A stretch of 64,000 nucleotides of DNA from Streptomyces sporangiiformans (GTDB taxonomy: Bacteria; Actinomycetota; Actinomycetes; Streptomycetales; Streptomycetaceae): the NCBI RefSeq assembly GCF_005768555.2, contig NZ_VCHX02000158.1:1-64000 (forward strand), read 5' to 3'. Shown here in pieces: positions 8,345 to 16,816 of this stretch (position 1 is its first letter; the number at the start of each line of letters is the position of its first letter). Below the pieces are notes generated by a model. The model saw only the letters and a program-made list of their open reading frames with translations, did no database searches and was not told where the DNA came from. The position numbers were made by a program, and so were the translations under genes.

Positions 8345-9295
8345 ATGCCCCGGATAACGACGCCGAGCGATGGCACGGCCGACGAAAGACTGGAATGCTG
8401 GCGGGACGCCGTCAGCCAGAACCTCGTGCCGCTGGAGGTTCTGCCGCGCGAGGGCCCCGACTTCCGCGCGTCACTGCACGCCGCCCAGGTCGGCCAGGTA
8501 CAGATGTCGGTCATCACGGCTGAACCGCACAGCATCGCGCGCACCCGTCAGCACATCGGCTCCGACGCGCCCGACCTCTTCCAGCTCACCTTGCAGCTCA
8601 CCGGGCACGGGATGCTCACCCAGAGGGACCGCCAGGCCCGGGTGGGACCGGGCGAACTGGTGATCTACGACACCCGCCGTCCCTTCACCTACGACTTGGA
8701 TCAGTCCCACACCGGCCTGGTACTGATGTTCCCGCGCGCCATGCTGCAGATGACGGAACGTGAGCTGGCGCGGGTGACGGCGACCGTGGTGCCGTGCCAT
8801 GACGGGCTCGGCCAGGTGGTACGGCCCTTCCTGTACGGGCTGGCGCGGCAGATGGAGCACCTGGAGTCCCGCGGCACGCCCCGGCTCGCCGACAACGTGG
8901 TCGATCTGGTCGGCACGCTGCTCGCGGAGCACGCGGGCGCGGACCACGCAGCCGTGGACGACGGTCCGGGCCTGCTCACCCAGCGCATCCTCGTTCACAT
9001 GGAGCAGCGGATCGCCGACCCGCGGCTGAGCCCCGAGGGGATCGCGGCCGCCCACCGCATCTCCCGCCGCTACCTGTACAAGTTGCTGGCCGAACAGGGG
9101 TACACCGTCTCGGGGTGGATACGGGAACAGCGTCTCGCCCGGTGCCGGCGCGACCTCGCCGATCCGGCCCTGGACCACCTTCCGGTCGGCGCCATCGGCG
9201 GGCGCTGGGGTTTCCCGGACCCGGCCCACTTCAGCCACGCCTTCAAGGCGGCTTACGGCATGAGCCCCCGGGAGGCGCGCGCGGCCCGTGGATGA
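8345..9295 (+). CDS. AraC-family transcriptional regulator
   Basis: 316 residues from ATG at 8345, eight bases after AGGAGG; an upstream in-frame ATG at 8324 is less well placed. The N-terminal two thirds is a cupin-like AraC_binding_2 sensor (about residues 15-190, including DLFQLTLQLTGHG and VGPGELVIYDTRRPFTYD). The C-terminal ~100 residues hold the two AraC HTH motifs (LSPEGIAAAHRISRRYLYKL and GRWGFPDPAHFSHAFKAAYG). It is divergent from the flavin monooxygenase pair and probably controls it, possibly in response to the aromatic substrate; that link is inference. Confidence 0.92.
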   Translation: MPRITTPSDGTADERLECWRDAVSQNLVPLEVLPREGPDFRASLHAAQVGQVQMSVITAEPHSIARTRQHIGSDAPDLFQLTLQLTGHGMLTQRDRQARVGPGELVIYDTRRPFTYDLDQSHTGLVLMFPRAMLQMTERELARVTATVVPCHDGLGQVVRPFLYGLARQMEHLESRGTPRLADNVVDLVGTLLAEHAGADHAAVDDGPGLLTQRILVHMEQRIADPRLSPEGIAAAHRISRRYLYKLLAEQGYTVSGWIREQRLARCRRDLADPALDHLPVGAIGGRWGFPDPAHFSHAFKAAYGMSPREARAARG

Positions 9296-9328
9296 GGGCG
9301 GTCGGCGATCAGCAGGGACGATCCAGCG

Positions 9329-10141
9329 TCACGGTTTGATGGCCACTGCGCCGAACTGCGGGACTGTGGCAGGGGAGTCGGACTCGGCGCGCCAGTGTGC
9401 GCACGAGACAATGCCCGGGGCGAGGAGGTCCAGGCCGTCGAAGAAGGCGGTGATCTCGGCGCGGCTGCGGGCGGTGATCGGCGGGGTGGCGTTCTCGTTC
9501 CAGAACTTCATGGCTGCGATGTTGCCCTCGCCGCCGAGGTCGGCGTCGGTGGTGGGGTGGGTCAGGACCAGATAGCTGCCGGAGGGGACCGAGGCCAGGA
9601 TCTGGCGCACGATGTCCTGCGCCTGGCCGGTGTCGAGGACGAAGTTGAGGATGCCGAGCATCATGACCGCGACGGGCCGGCCGAGGTCGAGGGTCGCCGC
9701 GGCGCCCTGGAGGATGGCGTCCGGATGGTGGGCGTCAGCTTCGATGTAGGCGGTGGCGCCCTCGGGGGCGCTGGTCAGCAGGGCGCGGGCGTGGGCGAGC
9801 ACGGTGGGGTCGTTGTCGACGTACACGATCCGCGAGTCGGCCGCGATGCGCTGGGCGATCTCATGGGTGTTGTCCAGGGTCGGCAGTCCGGTGCCGATGT
9901 CCAGGAACTGCCGCACCCCGCGGTCGGCGGCCAGGAATTGGACGGTGCGGCTCAGGAAGGCGCGGTCCGCGCGAGCCACATCCCGGATCACCGGGAACAT
10001 CGAGGCGACCCGCTCGCCGACCCGCTGGTCGACCTCGTAGTTGTCTTTCCCGCCGATCCAGTAGTTCCAGACCCGGGCATTGTGGGCCACCTCGGTATTG
10101 AGCAGCCCCGATCTGCCTGACGGGCGCTGGGTCTCACTCAC
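9329..10141 (-). CDS. SAM-dependent methyltransferase-like protein (PF04672 type)
   Basis: 270 residues from GTG at 10141, preceded by GGAGGGG. It matches the actinobacterial S-adenosyl methyltransferase family: NARVWNYWIGGKDNYEVDQR at the N terminus, FLDIGTGLPTLDNTHEIAQR as the SAM-binding motif I region (~85-105) and VYVDNDPTVLAHARALL as motif II. Streptomyces carry many paralogues, often beside regulators, with unknown substrates. It converges on the AraC gene and is followed by nothing co-oriented, so the context gives no function. Confidence 0.88.
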   Translation of the reverse strand: MSETQRPSGRSGLLNTEVAHNARVWNYWIGGKDNYEVDQRVGERVASMFPVIRDVARADRAFLSRTVQFLAADRGVRQFLDIGTGLPTLDNTHEIAQRIAADSRIVYVDNDPTVLAHARALLTSAPEGATAYIEADAHHPDAILQGAAATLDLGRPVAVMMLGILNFVLDTGQAQDIVRQILASVPSGSYLVLTHPTTDADLGGEGNIAAMKFWNENATPPITARSRAEITAFFDGLDLLAPGIVSCAHWRAESDSPATVPQFGAVAIKP

Positions 10142-10264
10142 GTCTTCCCCTCCCTGCACGCCCATGATGTGTTCGGGGCGTATGCGGCCGCCGCGGCGGC
10201 ATGGACCTTCGCCGCCATTGTGCCGCCCGTTGATCACGGCGTCCCGGAGTTCGGAGTCAGATGC

Positions 10265-10777
10265 TCAGGTTCCCGTCTCCGGACGTGTGGCTCGGTTCCG
10301 CGGCCGGGTCCTGGTCAGTCCCGTCTCCACGGCGGAGAGCAGGGCGAGAGCGGCGTCGAGGTGTTCGGTGTCGTGGTTGGCGGCCTCGGCGAGGGTCGTG
10401 GCCCATTCCCGCCGGACGAGGATGGTGTTGTTGCGTCCGCGCTCGGTGGAGTGGACCGTCACCCCGCGACCGTCGCCCGAGTGGGTGCGCCGCTCGATGA
10501 AGCCCTTCTGTTCGAGCCCACGTAGGACGGTGGAGAGGTTGGTGCGCTGGAGCCCGGTCGCGGCGGCGATGCGGCTGGGCGCGGCGTCGGGGTCGCTCTT
10601 CAGGTAGCGCATCACCATGCCCTCGGACTGCGACAGGTGGACAGCCCGCTCGTCCGTGTAGCGGCGGAACTGGATCTCCCGGCTGATGATCAGTACGAGG
10701 TCGGCCAGTTCGGCCCACCGTTGCTCGTGGTCCGGCCCTGCTGTCGGGCCTGTCTGGTGCGCATGGTCCTCCGTCAC
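10265..10777 (-). CDS. MarR-family transcriptional repressor
   Basis: 170 residues. A winged-helix MarR core spans about residues 20-140: LSQSEGMVMRYLKSDPDAAP, the recognition helix RIAAATGLQRTNLSTVLRGL, and the wing ERRTHSGDGRGVTVHSTERG. It is divergent from an MFS efflux gene. The 105 bases between them contain palindromes that fit a MarR dimer (10807-10855). It most likely represses the efflux/cytochrome bd operon and itself until a ligand or oxidant binds; this is inference from family and layout. Confidence 0.92.
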   Translation of the reverse strand: MTEDHAHQTGPTAGPDHEQRWAELADLVLIISREIQFRRYTDERAVHLSQSEGMVMRYLKSDPDAAPSRIAAATGLQRTNLSTVLRGLEQKGFIERRTHSGDGRGVTVHSTERGRNNTILVRREWATTLAEAANHDTEHLDAALALLSAVETGLTRTRPRNRATRPETGT

Positions 10778-10806
10778 GGCTCCAGGGTACGGGCTTGCCG
10801 CCAGTT

Positions 10807-10855
10807 GGTTATGAGGGCATACTCGTTATGTGCTTATAGTTATGAGCACATAACT
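10807..10855. promoter_or_regulatory. Tandem MarR operators in the marR-efflux divergent promoter
   Basis: A perfect palindrome AGTTATG-AGCA-CATAACT occupies 10838-10855. A variant, GTTATGAGGGCATACT, lies at 10807-10822. The same stretch also forms a longer inverted repeat GTTATGTGCT (10825-10834) / AGCACATAAC (10845-10854). The region is AT-rich for this genome and ends 28 bases before the efflux start, so occupancy would block transcription in both directions. Confidence 0.8.
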
Positions 10856-10882
10856 TCTGCTGATCTGCTCTCTGGAGCTGTC

Positions 10883-12361
10883 ATGACGACAACCACCTCC
10901 CCCTCACAGGCCGGGTCGACCGCGCTCTCGCCCCATGCCACGGCCCGCGCGGGCGGGCTGCACCCCGTGGGAGTGTTCATCCTGCTGTCCGGCGCGTTCC
11001 TGCCGATCATGGACTTCTTCATCACCAACGTGGCCCTGCCCAGCATCGACGCATCGCTGCACGCCTCGGCGTCGTCGCTGGAGCTGGTCATCGCCGGGTA
11101 CGGAGTGGCGTACGCGACCCTGCTGGTCCTCGGCGGCCGGCTCGGCGACCGCTACGGCCGCCGCCGCATCTTCCTCGGCGCGTTGGTGTGCTTCGTCCTG
11201 GCCTCGCTGGCCTGCGGCATCGCCCCGACCGTGGGGGCGCTGATCGCTGCCCGTATCGTCCAGGGCGCCACCGCCGCCCTGCTCATTCCGCAGGTGCTGG
11301 CGACCTTCCACCACGTCCTGGAAGGGGAACGCAAGGCCCGCGCCGTGGCCCTGTACGGGGCGACCTCCGGAATCGCCGCGGTCGTAGGGCAGCTGGTGGG
11401 TGGCCTGCTGGTCGGCGCGGACATCGCCGGCACCTCCTGGCGGCCGATCTTCCTGGTCAACGTGCCCATCGGCGTGGTCGTACTGATCGTGGCGGCACGG
11501 GTCGTGCCCGACACCCGCTCGCACCACCCGGTCGGCATCGACCTGCCCGGCACCGTGCTGTTCGCCGCCACCCTGACCGCCCTGCTCGTGCCGCTGACCG
11601 AGGGTCACTCCCTGGGCTGGCCCTGGTGGTCCTGGCTGCTGCTCGCCGTCGCGGTCGTCCTCGGCGCCGCCACCTTCGCTGTGGAGAAGCGTGCCGAGCG
11701 GCGCGGCGAGGTACCGCTGCTGCCGCCGTCCCTGCTTCGACTGCCGTCCATGTCCCGCGGCCTGGCCATGGTGTTCGCCTTCAGCATCGGCTTCGGCGCC
11801 TTCATGTTCGTCTTCGCCCTCACCGTCCAGAACGGACTGCACGCCGACGCCCTGCACGGCGGCCTGGCGATCCTGCCCATGGCCCTGCTCTTCTTCGCCG
11901 GTTCGCTGGTCGCGCCCCGCGTGATCACACGATTCGGCCGGGCCGCGCTGTCCGCCGGTGCGGTCGTCCAACTCGCGGGGCTGGTCTCACTGGTGACGGT
12001 CCTGCTGGTGCAATGGCCGCACGTCAGCCTCTGGGCCATGGCCGTGCCGCTCGCCCTGGTCGGTGCCGGGCAGTCGATGCTCTTCGCCGGCTTGTTCCGC
12101 AGTGTGCTGGCCGACGTCCCCACCCACCTCGGCGGCATCGGCAGCGGTGTGCTGATAACCCTGCAGCAGAGTGGACTCGCCCTCGGTGTGGCCACCTTGG
12201 GCACCCTCTACCTGTCCCTGGCGCCACACGGCGTCGCGCACGCCTTCGCCGGCGTCGAGTACGTGCAGATGGGCATCGTCGCCCTGCTCGCGGTCGGTGC
12301 CGCCGCCCTGCCGCGCCTCACCGACTCCGCGTCGGCTTCCACCCCGGTTGTCGACGCCTGA
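10883..12361 (+). CDS. MFS drug efflux transporter (DHA2-like, 14-helix)
   Basis: 492 residues from ATG at 10883. Hydrophobic segments are consistent with 14 membrane helices, with the MFS motif A GGRLGDRYGRRR after helix 2 and GFGAFMFVFALTVQ in the second half. This is the DHA2 proton-antiporter pattern used for drug export. It is the first gene of a long operon, with only 27 bases to cydA, and is divergent from a MarR repressor. The combination suggests export of a toxic compound, perhaps a respiration inhibitor or redox-active molecule, together with a switch to cytochrome bd; the substrate is inference. Confidence 0.92.
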   Translation: MTTTTSPSQAGSTALSPHATARAGGLHPVGVFILLSGAFLPIMDFFITNVALPSIDASLHASASSLELVIAGYGVAYATLLVLGGRLGDRYGRRRIFLGALVCFVLASLACGIAPTVGALIAARIVQGATAALLIPQVLATFHHVLEGERKARAVALYGATSGIAAVVGQLVGGLLVGADIAGTSWRPIFLVNVPIGVVVLIVAARVVPDTRSHHPVGIDLPGTVLFAATLTALLVPLTEGHSLGWPWWSWLLLAVAVVLGAATFAVEKRAERRGEVPLLPPSLLRLPSMSRGLAMVFAFSIGFGAFMFVFALTVQNGLHADALHGGLAILPMALLFFAGSLVAPRVITRFGRAALSAGAVVQLAGLVSLVTVLLVQWPHVSLWAMAVPLALVGAGQSMLFAGLFRSVLADVPTHLGGIGSGVLITLQQSGLALGVATLGTLYLSLAPHGVAHAFAGVEYVQMGIVALLAVGAAALPRLTDSASASTPVVDA

Positions 12362-12388
12362 CGCCGGCCCTCTCCCAAGGGAGCAGTG

Positions 12389-13816
12389 ATGAGTCTTCTC
12401 GACTTGTCGCGATGGCAGTTCGCCATCACCGTCATGTTCCACATGACCTTTCCGGCCATCACCGTCGGCCTGTCGATCTTCCTGTCGGTCGTCTACGGCA
12501 TGTACTGGCGTACCGGCAAGGCGGTCTACCTGCAGATGTTCCGGTTCTGGCGGCGCATCTTCGCCGTCGGCTTCGCGATCGGCGTGGTCGCCGGCGCCGT
12601 CATCACGTTCCAGATGGGTCTCAACTGGGGTGTGTACGGGGCGAAGACGGGCCCGATCATCGGGCCGATCATCGGCATGGAGGTCGTGACCGCCTTCTTC
12701 GTCGAGGCCGGCTTCATCGGCGTCCTGCTCTACGGGGACGGCCGCGTCCGCAAGGGCACGATGTTCGTGTCCACCGTGATGGTGTCGGTGGGCACCATCC
12801 TGTCGTCCACGTGGATCATCGCGGCGAACTCGTGGATGCAGACGCCCGCCGGATTCAAGGTCGTCCATGGTCAGTTCGAGCCCACGGACTGGATGCGCGT
12901 CATCTTCAACCCGTCCTTCATCTGGCGCTGGCCGCACATGCTGGCCGGGGTGCTGATCTCGGCGAGCTTCTTCGTGGCCGGGATCTCGGCCTGGTATCTG
13001 GTCAAGGGGCGCGCGAAGGGCTTCGCCCGCTGCTCGATGTCGCTCGCGCTCGGGATCGCCGCGCTGCTGATGCCCGTTCAGCTCTACCTCGGTGACAGCG
13101 TGGCTGGGCATGAACTGCCGTACCAGCTGTCGAAGTTGGAGGCGATCGAGGGCAACTGGGACAACGGCAACACCGGCTTCGTCCTGTTCTCCGTCCCGGA
13201 CCAGCAAGCCGCGCGCAACATCGCCGAGCTCGACATTCCCTGCCTCGGCAGTTACATCGCCAAGGACCTCACCTGCAAGACGGCCATGCCCGGACTGAAG
13301 CTCACACCGGCAGCCGACCGGCCGGACATGGCCGCGACCTTCTGGGGCTTCCGCGTCATGTTCCTGGCGGCCGTGCTGATGTTCGGCACGGCGTTCGCCG
13401 CCACGGTCCTGCGCATCCGCAACCGCCTGTGGACCGCGTGCCGCTTCCACAGGTTCGTCCTCTGGACGACCCCGGCGGGGATCCTGGCCATCCTCGGGGG
13501 CTGGGTGACCGCCGAAGCGGGACGGCAGCCGTGGATCGTGTTCGGGCAACTCCGTACCTCGGACGCGGTGTCCCGCCTGGCGCCCGGCGAAGTCCTGTTC
13601 TCGGTGATCGGCTTCTCCGTGCTCTACCTGATCATGCTGGTGGCCTACGTCGTCTACATCGTTCGCACCATGCGCATCGGCCCGGAACGCGACGACCCCG
13701 GGCAGCAACCCCCACCGGAGGACCTGCCGGACACCGGACGGAGCCGTCCCGCCGAGGACACCGCGCCGCGGGAGCTTCCCGTACCGCTCGGCTCCCGGGA
13801 GGTGGCGGCGCGATGA
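12389..13816 (+). CDS. cydA: Cytochrome bd ubiquinol oxidase subunit I
   Basis: 475 residues from ATG at 12389 after AAGGGAG; a GTG three bases earlier is in frame. About nine hydrophobic helices. Haem ligands can be placed at H18 (RWQFAITVMFHMTF), H183 (WRWPHMLAGV) and M325 (ATFWGFRVMF). The quinol-site segment QLSKLEAIEGNWDNGN is followed by a short periplasmic Q-loop, so this is the short-Q-loop (CIO-like) type; GWVTAEAGRQPW (~371-382) is typical of that branch. The C-terminal ~50 residues are a charged Pro-rich tail. With CydB it forms a high-affinity terminal oxidase. Confidence 0.95.
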   Translation: MSLLDLSRWQFAITVMFHMTFPAITVGLSIFLSVVYGMYWRTGKAVYLQMFRFWRRIFAVGFAIGVVAGAVITFQMGLNWGVYGAKTGPIIGPIIGMEVVTAFFVEAGFIGVLLYGDGRVRKGTMFVSTVMVSVGTILSSTWIIAANSWMQTPAGFKVVHGQFEPTDWMRVIFNPSFIWRWPHMLAGVLISASFFVAGISAWYLVKGRAKGFARCSMSLALGIAALLMPVQLYLGDSVAGHELPYQLSKLEAIEGNWDNGNTGFVLFSVPDQQAARNIAELDIPCLGSYIAKDLTCKTAMPGLKLTPAADRPDMAATFWGFRVMFLAAVLMFGTAFAATVLRIRNRLWTACRFHRFVLWTTPAGILAILGGWVTAEAGRQPWIVFGQLRTSDAVSRLAPGEVLFSVIGFSVLYLIMLVAYVVYIVRTMRIGPERDDPGQQPPPEDLPDTGRSRPAEDTAPRELPVPLGSREVAAR

Positions 13817-15102
13817 CCACCACCCTCTGGGCGGCGACCGTACTCGTCTGCCTTCTGATGTACGTCGTGCTGGACGGCTACGACCTGGGTATCGGCGTGG
13901 CCACCCTCTTCGAACGCGACCCCGTGCACCGGCGGCACATGCTGGAGTCCGTAGCGGTGGGCTGGGACGGCAACGAGACCTGGCTCATCCTGCTCGGCGT
14001 CGCGCTCTGGGCGGGCTTCCCCCTGGCCTTCGGCACGATACTGCCGCACGCCTATCTGCCAATGATCGTGGTGCTGTTCTCCCTCATCGTGCGCGGTGTG
14101 AGCGTCGAGATGGCGTCCCAGGCGCCGCCTGCTCCCCGCTGGACGACCGCCTTCAGTGTGGCGTCGCTGCTGGCCGCGTTCGGGCAGGGCTTCGCCCTGG
14201 GGACGCTGACTTCAGCGGTACATGTGCGCGGAAACGTCTACACCGGGTCGGCCTTCGGCGCCTTCAGCTGGTTCTGTGTGCTGTCGGGGCTCACTGTCAC
14301 GGCCGCGTACACCGCTCTCGGCTACGCCTACACCAAGCACAAGTCGTCCGGACGGCTGCGGGAGTCGGCGGCCCGCCGGGGTGCGGCCGCCACGGCGGTC
14401 GGGGGAGTGCTGCTGGTCGTGCTCCTCTTCACCGTCGACGCCACCGCCGCACCGCTGGACCTCGACAGTCCGGGGCGGGCCTTCGCGTTCGCGGGGCTGC
14501 TGCTGTTCGCCGCCGGGGGAGGGGCCACCTCGCTCGTCACGTTCCCGGCGCGGCGGCAGTTCCGGGCGGCGGACAGCCTGCCTCTCGGCGGACTCGTCAT
14601 CGCGACGGTGTCCGTGTTCCTCGCCCTGGCCGTGGCCCGCTACCCGGTGCTCGTGCCGCCGGGCCTGAGCGTCGACAGCGCGGCCGGGCCCCACGCCACC
14701 ATGGTGTTCATCCTCGTCGGCATAGGACTGAACATGCCGCTGGTGCTGGCCTACAACGTGTTCGCCCACCGGGCCTTCGCAGGAAAGTTCCACACCGAAC
14801 TCCCGGGCGACGAACCCCCGGCAGCGCACGGTCCCCTTGTCACAGGAGCAACGCTCATGACCACCCGAGACCCCGGCCACGCGGCGTCGCTGCCCGCCCC
14901 CTTGCGTGTCGTGCTGCGCCTGCTCGCCGCGGTCGTCTGGACCGTGCTGGGCCTGCTCGCCTACTTCGTCTGCCAGGGGATGTTCGGTGGCTACCGGCAG
15001 ATCCACTCGCAGCTGCTGACCACCCTGGGCATGATCGCCATCGCTCTGACCGGGGGCATCGCATGGATCGTCGACGAGCGGCGCCCTCATGACGACGCAT
15101 GA
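13813..15102 (+). CDS. cydB: Cytochrome bd oxidase subunit II with a C-terminal two-helix extension
   Basis: 429 residues; ATG overlaps the cydA stop. Residues ~1-330 are a normal CydB, including YVVLDGYDLGIGVATLFERD and VGWDGNETWLILLGVALWAG. Beyond ~340 there is an extra segment of ~85 residues with two hydrophobic helices (~365-389 and ~401-419). An in-frame ATG at 14857 (M349) lies eight bases after an AGGAG at 14844-14848, so this tail might also be made as a separate 81-residue membrane peptide. Whether it is a fusion, an accessory subunit like CydX/CydZ, or both is open. Confidence 0.92.
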   Translation: MTTTLWAATVLVCLLMYVVLDGYDLGIGVATLFERDPVHRRHMLESVAVGWDGNETWLILLGVALWAGFPLAFGTILPHAYLPMIVVLFSLIVRGVSVEMASQAPPAPRWTTAFSVASLLAAFGQGFALGTLTSAVHVRGNVYTGSAFGAFSWFCVLSGLTVTAAYTALGYAYTKHKSSGRLRESAARRGAAATAVGGVLLVVLLFTVDATAAPLDLDSPGRAFAFAGLLLFAAGGGATSLVTFPARRQFRAADSLPLGGLVIATVSVFLALAVARYPVLVPPGLSVDSAAGPHATMVFILVGIGLNMPLVLAYNVFAHRAFAGKFHTELPGDEPPAAHGPLVTGATLMTTRDPGHAASLPAPLRVVLRLLAAVVWTVLGLLAYFVCQGMFGGYRQIHSQLLTTLGMIAIALTGGIAWIVDERRPHDDA

Positions 15103-16816
15103 GACGGACGAGACGAGTGGGCCGGGCGCCGTCGGAGAGCGGCCGGACCACGACGCATGGCTCACCGCGTGCGCGGCGCCGGGACGGCACTGGTTCGGCC
15201 TGTCGGGCACCCTCCGGACGCTGGAGACCCTCTTCACGATCACCCGCTGGGGCGCCCTGGCATGGACGGCCCAGGGAGCGCTGGACCGGGCCACGGCGCA
15301 CGAGACGTGGGGCCTCGCGGCCTTCGCCGTCACGAGCGCGTCGGCGGTGGGCGCCGGCTGGGCGGCGGGCACGCTCGCCGAGCGGGGCGGGCGTGCCGTC
15401 AGCACCGGCCTGCGGCGGCAGTTGACGGGGGCTCTGCTGCCGACCGCAGGGCGGATCACCGAGGCCGGTCCGGCCGAGGCCGCGTGGGCGGTGGTCGATC
15501 TCGCCGATGACGTCGCCGACTTCCACGCGCAGGTCGCGCCCCTGCGCCGGTCGGCACCGCTGTCCATGCTCGCCGTGCTGGCGGTCACGGCCGCGGTGCA
15601 CTGGCCGGCCGCGATCGTGCTCGTCCTGACCACCGCGCTGCTACCGCTCAACATGCGCCTGGCGGGGCTGTTCGCCCAGCACGGAGCCGACCGTCAACTG
15701 GCCGCGACCCGGCACCTGAACGCCGTCGTCCTCGACAGCTTCCGCGGCATGCGGACGCTGCGCGAGCTCGGCGCGGTCGGCCGACGCGGTCGCACCCTGA
15801 CCACGGCCGCCGAGCGGCTGAACAAGGCGACGACGAGCGTGCTGCGGCGCGCCTTCCTGTCCGGGATGATCATGGACGTCGTCATCACGTTCTCCATCGC
15901 GGTGAACGCCACCTACATCGGCCTGTCGCTGCTCAACTACGTGCACGTACCGCACGCCCCGAGGCTCACCCTGTTCACCGGACTGCTGGTGCTGCTCGTC
16001 TGTCCGATGTACTTCGCCCCGATGCGCGCCAGAGCTTCCGCCTTCCATCAGCGGGAGCGCGCTCTGAACGCGGCCGGCACCATCCGTGACATCGTCGAGG
16101 ACACCCCCGCCGCGGTGGCGCGGGCGGCCCGTCCGCAGCCGACCGAGGCGGTCGGTGTGTCGCTGACACAGGTCCGGTTCCGCTATGGCGGCGCCGATCA
16201 CGACACCATCCATGCCGACGCCGACTTCGCACCGGGAACCTGGACGGCGATCACCGGTGCCTCCGGTTCCGGAAAGAGCACGCTGCTGTCGTTGATCGCC
16301 GGTCTGCGTCTGCCATCGGCCGGCGCGGTCCGGTGGCAGACCTCGCTCGTACGACTGGCGCCGACCCTCGGCGGCTGCGCCTGGGTCGGACAACAGACGG
16401 TGCTGCTCGACGCCACCGTCCGCGACAACATCCGCCTCGGCCGCCCGGACGCCACCGAGCAACAGATACGGAAGGCGGTCGACGCCGCCGGGCTGAACGC
16501 CGTGATCGGGCGCCTCCCCGAGGGCCTGAACACCCGGCTCGGTGAAGGCGGTTGGGGTGTGTCGACCGGTGAAGCCCGTCGGATCGCCATCGCCCGCGCC
16601 TTTCTGCGCGGAGCCCGGCTCTGGCTGCTCGACGAGCCGACCGCCCACCTCGACGCGGACAGTGAACGCGAGGTCATCGAGGCCCTGCGGCGAGTCACCG
16701 ACGGCTGCACCGTCATCGTCGCCACCCACTCCTTCACCCTGGCCGCCGCGGCTGACCTCGTGCTCGCGATCGACGGCGGCCTCCTGCATGACGCGGGGCT
16801 GGTGAACGCGCGGTGA
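15089..16816 (+). CDS. cydD: ABC transporter CydD half (cytochrome bd assembly)
   Basis: 575 residues; overlaps the cydB end by 14 bases. The N-terminal ~330 residues form six membrane helices. The C-terminal ATPase has Walker A GASGSGKST (~393-401), Q-loop VGQQTVLLDATVRDNIRLGR, a degenerate signature VSTGEARR in place of LSGGQ, Walker B LWLLDEPTAHLD and the switch His in ATHS. CydDC heterodimers export thiols or move haem-related ligands and are needed to assemble cytochrome bd. In many Streptomyces CydC and CydD are one fused protein; here they are separate genes. Confidence 0.9.
   Translation: MTTHETDETSGPGAVGERPDHDAWLTACAAPGRHWFGLSGTLRTLETLFTITRWGALAWTAQGALDRATAHETWGLAAFAVTSASAVGAGWAAGTLAERGGRAVSTGLRRQLTGALLPTAGRITEAGPAEAAWAVVDLADDVADFHAQVAPLRRSAPLSMLAVLAVTAAVHWPAAIVLVLTTALLPLNMRLAGLFAQHGADRQLAATRHLNAVVLDSFRGMRTLRELGAVGRRGRTLTTAAERLNKATTSVLRRAFLSGMIMDVVITFSIAVNATYIGLSLLNYVHVPHAPRLTLFTGLLVLLVCPMYFAPMRARASAFHQRERALNAAGTIRDIVEDTPAAVARAARPQPTEAVGVSLTQVRFRYGGADHDTIHADADFAPGTWTAITGASGSGKSTLLSLIAGLRLPSAGAVRWQTSLVRLAPTLGGCAWVGQQTVLLDATVRDNIRLGRPDATEQQIRKAVDAAGLNAVIGRLPEGLNTRLGEGGWGVSTGEARRIAIARAFLRGARLWLLDEPTAHLDADSEREVIEALRRVTDGCTVIVATHSFTLAAAADLVLAIDGGLLHDAGLVNAR

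Noticed and set aside
10904..13708. Long antisense frames opposite the efflux and cydA genes
   Set aside because: Composition dominated by Gly, Arg, Asp and His with no motif, while the plus strand encodes clear membrane proteins.
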